Source: Mytilus galloprovincialis (taxonomy: Eukaryota; Mollusca; Bivalvia; Mytilida; Mytilidae). Taken from it: DNA of 64,000 nt. The translations under genes and the position numbers were made by a program. The stretch is taken from assembly GCF_965363235.1 (NCBI RefSeq), contig NC_134838.1, positions 14,540,441 through 14,604,440 on the forward strand, read 5' to 3'. The notes under the pieces are model-generated. The model made no database searches, had not been told where the DNA came from, and saw only the letters and a list, made by a program, of their open reading frames with translations. This document shows, in pieces, positions 10,479-21,649 of the stretch (position 1 is its first letter; every line of letters begins with the position of its first letter).

Positions 10479-13400
10479 GTAATATTTCCATTTTAAATTA
10501 TTGTCAATGTCGTGTAAAAAAGTTTATGTGATCATGTTAACTTTATTTTCGGACAGTCAGACCGCATTAGGTATCTTAACTCTTAATTGGAAAAGTGACA
10601 GCTATCATCAAACCATTAACGAAATCAAAGGAAAAATAAAAAATTTAAATGAACATGGAATTTTAATCAACTTAAACTGGACACCAGGACATGCCAACAT
10701 AAAAGGAAATGATGAGGCAGACTCCCTGGCAAAAGAAGCTGCTAAAGAAACAGAAACACTAGCAGTTGATGACTTAGTATTTACAAAACAAGATGTAAAA
10801 AAAGCAGCTAGAAATTCAGTTACAAAAAAATGGCAACGCAGATGGGAAAACAGTAATGCTGGATGTTATTATTTCAGATTTCATCCTGAAGTTAAAAATA
10901 ACGTAAACAAAAATTTCCCGTCAAAAAGAATGTACAACATAATCAACAGTTTATGAACAGGTTATTCTAAATTAAATGCATACCAATTTACATGTATAAT
11001 AAACCAGCACATCAACTCGGAAACCTGTGATCACTGCAAACAAAAAGAAAATGTACAACACTACCTTTTTGAATGTGACCTGTATTCAGATGCCAGAGAC
11101 AAATTATTCCATCAAATATACTTCATAACAGGACAAATTCCAACAGATTTAGACAATTTATTAATCAATTTGCCAAATGCAGAAAGTATCAATCAACTAT
11201 TAGCGGAGTACATAGAGGAAACAAACCGTTTTAGTGGATAATTTAATACAAATTTCTTTTAATTTTTAATATTTTTTAATTTTTCATGCCATTTCGATAA
11301 CCTAATTAACCATTTTTTTCTTTTTTTTACTTGATACATTTATATAATTCTATAATATTTTAAAGCGCCACCTACAATATCTAAGTACAAAGGAGAAACT
11401 ACATTAGTGATAATAATTTTACAAGAGAGGATAATTCACAAGAGAGATTACTCTGTCATCACGACAAAGATTGAAGATTGAAGATTGTTAGGGTGTTCAA
11501 GTTTTTTTTTGTACCAAATTCTGTTTGATTAAATGATCTCATAATCTTTCAGAACTTTCTTTCCTGAACATTTTGAGCCTAAGTTTTTTACTGTAGGACA
11601 ACACATCTCCGAAAAATTAATGTTTGAAGGTTTAAAGTTTTGACCATTTTATGGAATTCTATCTGGTTGCATATGTCCATGTGCTGAAAAAATCTTTTGT
11701 ATTTCGAATGCATTGACTTTGAGTCTCTCAGAATTATTGGTCATCTATATTGGATCACCAATTTCTTTTCTCTGTTGTATAATCCAGCCGCATTTTTGCG
11801 CCTGTCCCAAGTCAGGAGCCTCTGGCCTTTGTTAATCTTGTATTATTTTAATTTTAGTTTCTTGTGTACAATTTGGAAATTAGTATGGGGTTCATTATCA
11901 CTGGAGTAGTATATATTTGTTTAGGGGCCAGCTGAAGGACGCCTCCGGGTGCGGGAGTTTCTCGCTACATTGAAGACCTGTTGGTGACCCTCTGCTGTTG
12001 TTTTTTATTTGGTCGGGTTGTTGTCTCTTTGACACATTCCGCATTTCCATTCTCAATTTTAACTTCTGAAGCAAATGATTAAAAGTTAAAGATATTAAAA
12101 TTTATTTGACGTATCTATAGTTTACATTTACATTACAGACATGGACATGATTGTATATGTTAATGATGACCAAGACATACTTCCCTAGGATCTCTGAATC
12201 TGAAGGAAAAAAACCTGCATTGGTTATCTTAAACAACAACATATACATTGAAATACATCAAAGTACAAAAATGCATCTTCAAAAAATAACACAATGTGTG
12301 CAGATTCATATGTTTTGGGTTTATATACAAATGTATGTCAATATTGCAATACACCTTAACGATATTCCCCTATTTCCAACTGACCCGGGAATCTGTCCTG
12401 CTTGAACTATTGTCACTTCTATACAGCCTACAAATATTTTTCATAGTACAAAATTGTACATGTATCATTTAATTTTCTTAATATAGATGATAATACACTT
12501 GTTATACATGTACTGTACATGTAGCTTAATGTTTTTGAATTACTTCAGTATTAACATTATATTTCAGAAAGAACCCTACAAACAAGCAACCCATTTAGCA
12601 CAGAATGAAGATCCATGGAATAGATTGAATTCAAAATGCACTCTTAGTTCTTCAAGAAGAGAAGTGTTTCATTTTGACCCTCAAGCACCAAAAGACAGTT
12701 TAGATTTTATACTAAAATCAGAATATGATCATCATGATGAATTTCTGAGAGCTAAAAATGAAACATTGTATCAACCTGAAAGTAAAGGTTCAGAGCATGG
12801 GTAAGATAAGAATTATACCTTAACTGTGTATTTAAAATTAAGTTTCCCCATTTAATATCGATTTGATACTGATACAAAGTAACATGTACATGTAGATATC
12901 AATTTCATTTTAAATCTTTTAAAATGCGGTCATTTAAAATTCTTTTTAAATTATTCAATCTTACAACTATCGAGGACATTATACATTATACAATAAGGCT
13001 TATAAAGCAGAATTCTGTTTGTTTATTGCTAATCTGCAAGCCAGCAAATTGTTCTTACTGAAAACAAGGACATTATACATTAAGTCTTAAAGCAGAATTA
13101 ACTGTATATTTGTTTATTGCTACCTATAGCTATAAGCCAGCGAGTTGTTCTTACTGAAAAAATTTTTGAGGTTTTATTCATATTTAAAAAAACTTAAACC
13201 ATACCTATCGCTTCGTTATTCAGGGTTTTATAGGTTTTTCTAGACATGGTTGCTGCTGTTACTATAAAACAAATCTGATAGATATTTCTTGCTACAGAAA
13301 AAAGGACTGAAAGTGTGTTTTTGTTTGTCTATTTGTATGTTTATATTTGTTTTCTTTTCTTTCAGGAGAGTGTTAAAAAACAGAGAAATAGAAATTGTTC

Positions 13401-15526
13401 CTGTCAAACCATATCTATGCCACCCTCTACATATAACTGACCAGAAAAAGAAGGATAGCATTCATACCATTGAAAATGCTATAGGTAAGATTAGATTGTT
13501 TCTTAAGAAATAGATGTTTCTTCTGCAATGAAAAATCCTTGAACCTGCATCTGAAAAAGTATAAATACACAAACACAATAAGTACCCTAGAGTAGTAAAG
13601 CATGAACAGATGCATTTTTTTTTATTCTTATGATTTCCCCCCTGTTTTGCATGACCGACCCTCCATCATACACATGTACCTGTTTGTCCTACTATAGATC
13701 CCATATTCTCAGTTTCTTTCTAATTGCAACATTTATTTTTCTGTACATGCATTCCTCAATGCTTAATTTGATATGATAGGAAATGAAAGACATGTATTCA
13801 TGATGGCTATATATTACTAAGGAATGTCATGTAGAACAGAAATTTCAGACTTTTTTATAGGGGATTCAGAGATGGTGACTGGGTCTAATTAAACTCCTTG
13901 GTTCTAATGAGGTTATCAATATTCTTAATGTGTTTTGAAATAATCATTGGTTATAAAAATTGGACAAACAATGTTCATTATTTTTTATAATACATGTAAC
14001 AGATAATTCAAACAAGCTTCCCCTCGGCTCTGGTATAAACTATTATCAGATTATAATTTTCATAGTTCATAATATTATGCTACAAATTTATAAACTAAAA
14101 TTCCAGACATTATGTTAAATCAATTAGAAAATTTGGAACTAAATAAAAAAAACATGCAATATTTTAACTTGTTATAAATTAAACATATTGACTTTTCAGA
14201 TGGGCACCACACACAGACAACAAACAAAGGGTATTCTCGTAAACCTGATGGTGGATTTTTCACAACCTAGGATTATCTCCCCTTTAAACTAAAATTATTT
14301 ATTACATGTCACTAACTATTATACATTTCAAAGTGAAAATGTTATAAAACGATGAAATGAAGAAATGTATGAAAAGAATTTTGAACTTAACTTTAATTTT
14401 GGTCAAATGTATGAAGGCTGATGTTGGTTGATTCATGTTGTATAATCTATAGCAGTTGTATTTATTTATGATACTAGTAAAGGCTAGGCTAGCTTCTATT
14501 GGTCAGATAAATATATATATTTTAATACTCATTCTTACTATAAACCTCTTGCTTATTTCTAAAGAACATGCATACTAATACTAAACAATATGTTTAAAGC
14601 ACTAACAGTATGCTTGATCTACGCTTTCATCTGTCTTCCACTAACACTTTAGTCTTTTACCATGTTTTAACATTTACACTTCTGGTATCTGCTTATTCTG
14701 GCTTGGCTTTTAATTCCTTTTTTTATTGGTGGAAGTATTTTTTTTTGGCTATTTTAAATTAATTTCAATCTAAATTTTCAACATTTGCATTTAACAGTAT
14801 TTATTACTTAGCTTTAATGATATAATCAGTATTTGAATAATGTAATCAGCATTTGATTATGATAAAAGTTGTAAAGAAAAGTTCTGACAGTACTATTTTC
14901 TCAATCCACATTTATATGGTTGAGGTATATTGTTTAAGCCTAATATATATAGACTGTAGGACTTAATTGATTTGAGCTTGAGCTCATCCATAATCTATGA
15001 CTAGTTTTTAACATTGAAGAATTTTTCATTAGTTTAGTTCTGAGATAGTTTGTTTTTCTGTGTAATGTCACATTTTATACCCATAAAACCAAACAAGTCA
15101 CATGCTTTTGGCAGAAATCAATGTAGAGTTGGATCAACAATACATTGTTTGCATGACATGTTAACTTATGGGAAATGTCACCATATCATTGGTTTCCACC
15201 TTGGTGAGTGGGTTAAAGTGTGGTTTAGTTTTTTAAGTGAATTTTGTTAAAATCATTCGAGAAATCTATTCTCTCATAGCGAAAGTGTGAAAGACTTTAG
15301 ATAGATGGATAAAAACTGTCAACGTTGAAACAGAAATTATCTTGGAACTCTTTTATTTTTGCATGTTTTTACTGACTGGACATTTTGTGAAGTTATTAGA
15401 TCATAGTATTTGCTACTAACTTTTCCCTTTTTCTCCTCTAACTTGCATCCTATAGAAAGCTCCCACAGTGATGGAACTAATGGTGGTTATTCAAGGAAAC
15501 ATGATGGAGGATTTTACTGTACATAG
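10389..15526 (+). CDS. CFAP276: CFAP276, cilia and flagella associated protein 276 (whole gene)
   Basis: Four coding exons: 10389-10478, 12568-12800, 13366-13484, then one of two last exons (14200-14270 or 15456-15526). All joins keep phase (0, 2, 1) with GT/AG sites, and either end gives 170 residues, close to the size of human C1orf194. Features that identify it are THLAQNEDPWNRLNS near residue 40, the FDPQAPKDSLDF segment, KKKDSIHTIENAI before the last junction, and a C-terminal GYSRK.DGGF.T tail. The family is a microtubule inner protein of ciliary and flagellar axonemal doublets. No catalytic domain, signal peptide or membrane segment is expected or seen. Introns contain a LINE fragment (intron 1) and a tandem duplication (intron 2). 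Confidence 0.92.
10540..11241 (+). pseudogene. 5'-truncated LINE: RNase H and C-terminal zinc-knuckle region
   Basis: The frame reads FSDSQTAL (RNase H, first catalytic Asp), then WTPGHANIKGNDEADSLAKE (end of RNase H), and after a TGA at 10954-10956 continues in the same frame into CDHCKQKENVQHYLFEC, the Cys/His knuckle seen after RNase H in many non-LTR retrotransposons. It stops at TAA 11239-11241. The endonuclease and reverse transcriptase are missing, so this is a dead 5'-truncated copy. The internal stop sits at LTGY, where a single base change from an Arg codon would explain it. It lies inside CFAP276 intron 1 in the sense direction. Confidence 0.88.
11242..11490 (+). mobile_element. 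3' tail of the LINE copy
   Basis: Non-coding sequence after the reading frame ends with a short tandem 'attgaag' repeat at about 11469-11487, the kind of simple-repeat tail left by target-primed reverse transcription. Unrelated sequence follows. Confidence 0.55.
11800..12062 (+). repeat. Interspersed mussel repeat ending 'ccattctcaatttta'
   Basis: This is the longest copy in the window, running from 'gtcccaagtcaggagcctct' through 'ggggccagctgaaggacgcc' to 'ttgacacattccgcatttcc' and 'cattctcaatttta'. Shorter relatives are at 18905-18977, 21823-21961, 143-405 and reversed at 26367-26460. It is non-coding. Confidence 0.75.
12568..12800 (+). CDS. CFAP276: CFAP276 exon 2
   Basis: Acceptor 'tatatttcag', then KEPYKQATHLAQNEDPWNRL, the most conserved block of the family. 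The exon ends in GG before donor GTAAGA, leaving phase 2. The sequence between contains FDPQAPKDSLDF and a basic/acidic stretch. Confidence 0.92.
12972..13165 (+). repeat. Tandem duplication of about 100 bp in CFAP276 intron 2
   Basis: The order 'ggacattatacatta', 'aaagcagaatt', 'tttgtttattgct', 'aagccagc', 'ttgttcttactgaaaa' occurs twice in a row with small differences. It is non-coding. Confidence 0.75.
13366..13484 (+). CDS. CFAP276: CFAP276 exon 3
   Basis: Acceptor 'tcttttctttcag', 119 nt. It encodes VLKNREIEIVPVKPYLCHPL and then KKKDSIHTIENAI, and ends in phase 1 before GTAAGA. Both alternative last exons fit this phase. Confidence 0.9.
14200..14270 (+). CDS. CFAP276: CFAP276 alternative last exon 4a
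   Basis: Acceptor 'ttgacttttcag'. The 71-nt exon completes an Asp codon and encodes GHHTQTTNKGYSRKPDGGFF-TT then TAG. It matches exon 4b at 13 of 23 residues including GYSRK.DGGF, and has identical length and phase. To be used as a terminal exon it needs its own polyadenylation site; I see no clear AATAAA soon after it, so it may be weakly used or use a variant signal. Confidence 0.75.
15456..15526 (+). CDS. CFAP276: CFAP276 alternative last exon 4b
   Basis: Acceptor 'gcatcctatag'. The 71-nt exon completes a Glu codon and encodes SSHSDGTNGGYSRKHDGGFY-CT then TAG. The TNGGYSRK.DGGF tail is closer to the vertebrate protein than exon 4a. An AATAAA at 16291-16296 could end this transcript, giving a 3' UTR of about 0.8 kb. 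Confidence 0.85.
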
Positions 15527-16290
15527 GAAGATTCTTCTGTACATAACTTACTAACACAGAGACCAGCATAAAACAGAGCAAATAACCGGCCATCTTGTTG
15601 TTTTATAATATCTTTTACCTCTAGATCTTTGTTCTTATGATGCAATGCTTTTATAATATTTATATGTAATTATGCAAATTTTCTGAATAATTGTGTGATG
15701 TAGTTTACAGTATTAATTAATCAGCATTTAAATTTATATTAGATTTATAATACCAAAATACAATTTTAGATGTGACATCGATTTACAAAATGTACATAAA
15801 ATATTATTTTTGAAAAAATTTATTCATGACAAAAATGTCCTTTTGAATATTTTATATTAAAACAGTTTTTTTCTTTTCCAAAATTTTGGAGCTTAATTGA
15901 TATAGAAAGAAAGGCAGTGAGTTCTTGTTATTTTAAACATAGATACATACTATTAGAATTTTTTTATATGCTTTTTTATTGAAGCTTTAAACCAGTGACA
16001 TTCTGTGAAATACTGTGATATTTTTAGAATTTGATCAAATTGATTTTTGTTCTGTTTCTTTATGTCATTACAATCAAAAACAAAAATCATTTGATACAAC
16101 TTCATATGCTTAATCTAGATGATTTATGGATGTATGTATCCTCATATTTTACTTTATTTTGTAGACTTCAAACGTATACAAGATGTTTGTGATGATATGC
16201 ATTGATTTGTGATATTTTATAGTTATTATTAAATTTACAATTTAGTAATTTGAAATATTTTTCTTTATTCCTCCCACAAAAAAAATCAGC

Positions 16291-16296
16291 AATAAA
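16291..16296 (+). terminator. Candidate polyadenylation signal for CFAP276
   Basis: AATAAA about 765 bp after the exon 4b stop, just before an unrelated transposon remnant. It was chosen by position only. Confidence 0.35.
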
Positions 16297-16454
16297 AGCC
16301 TGGCTTCAAAGATATTGTCTTAAGGTGGTATAAATCTACATTTGTAAAAAATCACTCTGATTGCAAACAAAATTCTCTGTAATTGACATTATCAAGGTGA
16401 TTCATCTCTTGATTGACAACATATTTGTCACATTTTGAGGACATGCTTTTTAAC

Positions 16455-17232
16455 AAAGAATCACATGGGAACAAACTGTGCTCCTCTTACTGACTTGTTC
16501 CTTTATTTATATGAGGCTCTCTTCAAACAGGACTTCTTAGGGCTTGGGTAGAAAAAAAGAAGTTAACAGTATCCTTAAACTTCACTTTTCGCTATATAGA
16601 TGACATTTTCTCACTAATTATTTCAAAATTTAGTGACTATATGAAAGGCATCTATCCTATCAAAATCGAGATAGAGTATACAACAGAAACAGTTAAATCT
16701 GCCACTTACATCTAGAAACTAACAAAGGGACGGCTTTGACTTTCCTATTGTCAACTTTCCATTGCTATGTAATGTTGTTCCAGCAGCACCTGCATACAGT
16801 GTAGATATCTCCCAGTTGATTAAAATTCTAGGCATTAATTTCTTATTCCTTGATAGTTCCAAGTGATGGAGTTGAAATCATCAATTAGTAAATTTTATGG
16901 ATGCATTTAGGATGACCATTATGGAATATCTGTTTCACAGAAGACTACAGATATGTTCCTTATGTGGTTACACAAGCTTGTTCCCAGAATGTCAGTGGAT
17001 TAGATTGATCAGAGGGTTTGTACTCACATGAGCAACACGACAGATGCCTTATGGAGCAGGATCTGCTTACCCTTCTGGAGCACCTGAGATCTCCAGATTT
17101 TGGACAGGTTCACATTGCTCAGTCTTAAGTTTTCTATGCTGTGTTTGTACTGTTGTTGGTCTTTTTTTGATTTTTTTAGCCATAGCATCGTCTGTTTATT
17201 TTTCGACAAGGTTTGGGAACCCCCTTAATTAA
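16455..17232 (+). pseudogene. Decayed reverse-transcriptase element with its 3' tail
   Basis: From about 16461 a broken frame reads MGTNCAPLLTDLFLYLYEAL and then (after a shift) YRYIDDIFS with the YIDD reverse-transcriptase box at about 16592-16620, followed by IYPIKIEIEYTTETVKSATY and stops. KFYGCI and YGISVSQ follow later. This is a retroelement type I have seen often in bivalves, possibly Penelope-like. The downstream piece 17044-17230 ('ggagcaggatctgcttaccc' and 'agccatagcatcgtctg') is the part usually found just 3' of that reading frame. Several stops and frameshifts make it a pseudogene. Confidence 0.65.
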
Positions 17233-18488
17233 TCACAGTATCTGTTAACTATGAAACTTGACACTCAGATGACTGGCAGTGTACAGAATTCATCATAATA
17301 ATATGCAATTAAAATTACAATATTATCTCAATTTGGTTGATAATGATAATGATAATCTCATACTAGTATTATAACACTTAAATGTTCATTGATGAAGTAA
17401 AAAGTAAAATCACAAAAGTACTGAACTCTGAGGAAAAATCAAAACGGAAAGACCCTAATCAAATGGAAAAATCAAAGGGTCAAACACATCAAAGGAATGG
17501 ATACTACTTTTGGATATTTATATAGAGATGAAAATAATTCATCTTTGTTTACAACAATGTATAATGACTAACAATTATGAAATCAAATGATTTATTCAAA
17601 TAAATAAATTACAATGAAACAAGCAACAGAAGTTTAGCACTTATCTTAAAATAAAATCTTTTTTTTTTTTTTTATCTTATATCAATCTAGTTGCAAATAA
17701 ACAGTATAATAATCATGTATTGTCTATTTTAACATTTCACCTAAATAAAAAAATATTGCATTTCTATCATCACTCAAATTAGATCTTCAAGTGTAAAATG
17801 TTTGATTATCTACAAATAAATGTTCATGGGTACGTCTTAAGGGAGGTACCTAGACAATGACTGTATTATGTTATATCTTTTGGTTTTTTTTGTTAGAGAG
17901 TTCAGTTTTATTGGCAGATGTTTGAAAGGTTATGTTTCAATTATTCAAAACTTTGTTTTAAACTCAACAATTTAGAGCTTGGCATTGACTTTTAAAACTT
18001 CTGTCTATTGCTGAAGATTGAAACTTGACCTCAACATAAAATAAGGATACTTGGGATGATTGCTAATGAGACAACCAGCCAGCATAAAGGTCATTGTACG
18101 GCCTTTGACAATGAGCAAAATCCTTACCACATTGCAAGCTATAAAAGGCCCAGATATAACAAGATGTTAAACAATTTAAATAAGATAACCAATAGCCTGA
18201 TTTTATACAAAAACAACTAACATGATAGAGTGATATACAGAAACAAATGTCAACCATTGCATTGTAGGCTTCTGATTTGAGATTTCTCTGACAACCTGAA
18301 TGTGGCCTTATTGTGAACACTTGGCAACTCAAAAGAATGTTTATTGTCATTTTTGGTGTTCATAGGTTCAGTGCCTTTCAAATAGATGATTCTATATATT
18401 TCCTAACATTATAATACATATCCTAATTGGCACCTTTGTATGGCCGGTCAGCTTCCATCACAGTAACAATATTCAATAAGTACAATAT
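17233..18488. other. Intergenic stretch without a gene
   Basis: AT-rich sequence between the 3' ends of CFAP276 and DSTYK. A reversed copy of the 'gttgtctcattggcaatcat' family is recognisable at about 18045-18175. Nothing else is supported. Confidence 0.5.
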
Positions 18489-19410
18489 CACTGTGTATTA
18501 TCAGTACACCGGATATAGGTACTAACCAAGCAGGCATGATCGATTTTGACCTTCCATGGTAACGAAAATCTTTGTTTTGCTTTATCAATATTCAACGTAT
18601 ATTTCTCAACATTTGAAATTCCTGCTCCCAAATAATTTTCGCATCGATTTTTTCCTATTCATAAAACAACTCTGATATTCTAATAAGAAAAATTAACTTG
18701 TACATGGGCAAATAGTTGTGAATGTCAACACCAACTTTCAATTTCGATACAGTTCTTGAGACATTTGCATGCTTTATCTGAAAGAAAGGTAATACAGGGC
18801 AAAAGTAATAGTTACCAATCATAAACCTACTTGTGATTACTCATTCTTTAAAACTTTTAGGGTAATAAACAAGTATGAAAATAAAGTTTTTGTGTACAGT
18901 GTACAACAACTGAACTATGCTCTATGGTTGGATGTTGTCTCTTTGGCATATTCCCCATTTCCATTCTCAATTTTAACGTATATAAGGATTTATGTGGTCA
19001 GCTAAACACCATACACAACGATTCTTTAGCGATAAAATATAAAAAAATAACATATGTATGAAAGATTTCAATGCCAACTATACTTATTTAACACACAATG
19101 ACCTTCTATCAGAAAAAGAGATGCAATGAATATAGAATTATATCGGATGAGACGAGGGCCAACTTCTTTGACAAGTATTTGCACATGCTTTTACAATGTT
19201 TTAGTAATCCCTCTTGTTTTGGGAAAATAATGAGACATCTGTAATCATCAATCTACAACCAAATCATTTCTTAAAACAGCACTTATGTTTAGATTTAAGT
19301 ACACATTGATATTATGTAAACAAAACAAAGATTTTCATTACCATGTAAGATCAAAATCGCTCACGCCTGCTTGGTTAGTACCTATATCCACTGTACGATG
19401 ATACACGGTG
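18489..19410. mobile_element. 922-bp inverted-repeat element with 5-bp target duplication
   Basis: The left end CACTGTGTATTATC and the right end (read inward) CACCGTGTATCATC begin inverted arms of about 100 bp sharing 'ggatataggtactaaccaag' and 'aaaatctttgttttg'. AATAT flanks both sides (18484-18488 and 19411-19415). A copy of the 'ccattctcaatttta' repeat (18905-18977) sits inside. No transposase is visible. Confidence 0.78.
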
Positions 19411-19727
19411 AATATGCATGTTCATCAAAAAAATAATTAGGTTACAAAGTAGTAATTCCAAAATTTTAACAAGAATAGACTAACAAATACATAGACATAC
19501 AAAGCACAAACACTTAATTCTTAAACATGATTATTTCAGTACATTTTGACAATTTTAGACAAATCCTTAAGTATCTGTATTTTGATTAATTAAAAATCAA
19601 GATGGCACAAGTTAGTATTTCATATAATCTCTAACATAATATCATTATTATGTTAATAAACTGAATTACAGTGAACATGTTATTCTATCAACATACATAA
19701 TAAACATGTTTTTATCAAGGACCAACC

Positions 19728-20026
19728 CACGGGGGGATCTCTTCCTATATAAAGGTATATACATATGTGCCGCTGGAATGGGTCCCTTTTTTGATCCGTC
19801 AAATATATCAATGGGGTGCAATTTTACAGAGGAAATATATCAATAGGTAGTAATTGACCGATTGTGATATATCAATGGGTGATAAATATATGAATGGGTT
19901 ATGATTTCGCTGTGAAATATATGTATAGGTAGGGATTTCACAATTATTCAATATATGAACGGGGGGTGTTTTTAAAATCCCAGCTGCACACCTGTACCCA
20001 AAATCCCATGTTGAGACCCCCCCGTG
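19728..20026. mobile_element. 299-bp hAT-like MITE with 8-bp target duplication
   Basis: The element starts CACGGGGGGATCTC and ends GAGACCCCCCCGTG. The exact duplication GACCAACC lies at 19720-19727 and 20027-20034. The interior repeats variants of 'aaatatatcaatgggt'. Non-coding. Confidence 0.85.
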
Positions 20027-21434
20027 GACCAACCAGATTTGATAGAATGCACCATACAATCAAACTTATCCACGAATACATATTCATTTCCAAATTAAGA
20101 AGTCATATACAATATTAACAATAACATGTACCCTTTTTACAATTTTGAATTAACAATGATTAAATGCAACATTAACAACTTGAACAAATGAACATACAAA
20201 ATTTGCATGACAAAATAAAATAAACTCAAGAATTGCACCACTTCTTTGTAGACACAATTTTCATTTTTATTTCGAGGTCATATATACATTGTTCTTTATA
20301 CTTGTCTCAAATTCAACATACTTAAATGATTGTGGAACTTATCAAAACTGATGGAAAATCTCATTCATAGTGGCATCAGAATCTTCCAATTAAAAAATCA
20401 AAAATCAAAGGTCATTGATAAAAAATATCTCTGCTATTATGTCTATAGAGAATGCCTTGAAATCAGTAAAACATAGTTACTTTTTCACCTTTCTTTTAGG
20501 ATTGAAAAACTATTCATCAGATTGTTTAAGTTAGCTTTTCTATTTCCAACATCAAAGAAATTAATTGTGGTAGCACATCTTTTTTATTAACTATACATAA
20601 AAGGCACACAAAAAGATAACAATATTGATGTCCCTTTTAACCCTTAGGCAAGATTAGGATAAAATTCTTAAATGTGTAAATGTAGTTATGTTACTATCAA
20701 TGATATTGGCAACATATTTAAATTGAAACAATGTATGAGCTTTCTTAGCTTTTTTTTCTTTATTTTTTTTAAGTGAAAATGAATCATGAATTTTGCTATG
20801 TTTTCCATAATTGAATAGAATATGCATTTCATCTTCTTCTACCATTCATAAAAACAGAATATGCATTCTGCAAATACTTTTTTGTTGATATGAAATAATG
20901 GATTTTCTATTTTGTTCATTGCTTTCATACTATATATCAAACATCCATTTTATCATAGGAAACACTATATATTTATGGAACTTACAATTTTTGAAATTGA
21001 GGGCAGTTTCTGATATCACATTTTTAAATAGTAAACAAAGATGCACCACAATGATACAACATGTAATAGTTCATCAATTATGAGTGTATGTTGACAAAAA
21101 AAAACAACACATTTAATCTAGTCATCTTTGAACAAAAAATAAACAGGACATAACTGAAACAAACATGTAAGAGTGAAAAATTTATTATAAATACAGTTAA
21201 TTTTCATGAATTACCAGAAAATATTGAAAATTTATTATGGGTGGAATCACCTTCAAAATCAAAATATGTTCTTAGTACATAGTAAACAACAATACACCTT
21301 TACAAAATTTATAAGTTCTAAATTTTCAATAAAAGAAGGCACATAAAATAATTTCCTCAATTATGTTTCCATTTAAATTTCTTTTACCGTAAATCAAATC
21401 AATATTAGAATGAGTATTGAAAGGCTTGTTCAAA
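20027..21434. other. Downstream flank of DSTYK, no gene seen
   Basis: AT-rich, without a plausible frame. A reverse-strand AATAAA (forward tttatt at 21181-21186) lies about 250 bp after the DSTYK stop and could serve for polyadenylation; this is positional inference. Confidence 0.45.
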
Positions 21435-21649
21435 TTAATGAATATTATATTTTGTTTTTGATGCAGCACTTTTTGGTCGGACTTCCTTTGTTGGTGGGTT
21501 GGCAGTTTTTTTGTAATAGTCATGGATTTTAACCAAACGTGTCTGTACATCTCCCAGTAGAGGGCGCTTCAATGGTTCTCCATCCCAACATTCTTGCATC
21601 AATTCCCAGCAATCTGTATCAAAAACTGCTAATCTCTCTGGACGTAAAC
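21435..21649 (-). CDS. DSTYK: DSTYK exon 13 (last)
   Basis: Acceptor 'ctattattttag'. Encodes [20 protein letters not shown] and [12 protein letters not shown], the end of the kinase C-lobe, then a short basic tail ([20 protein letters not shown]) to TAA at 21437-21435. The tail is not part of the kinase fold and is likely lineage-specific. Confidence 0.93.

Noticed and set aside
12971-13165. Regular direct repeats, considered as a CRISPR-like array
   Set aside because: Only two long units with no unique spacers; an ordinary tandem duplication in an animal intron.
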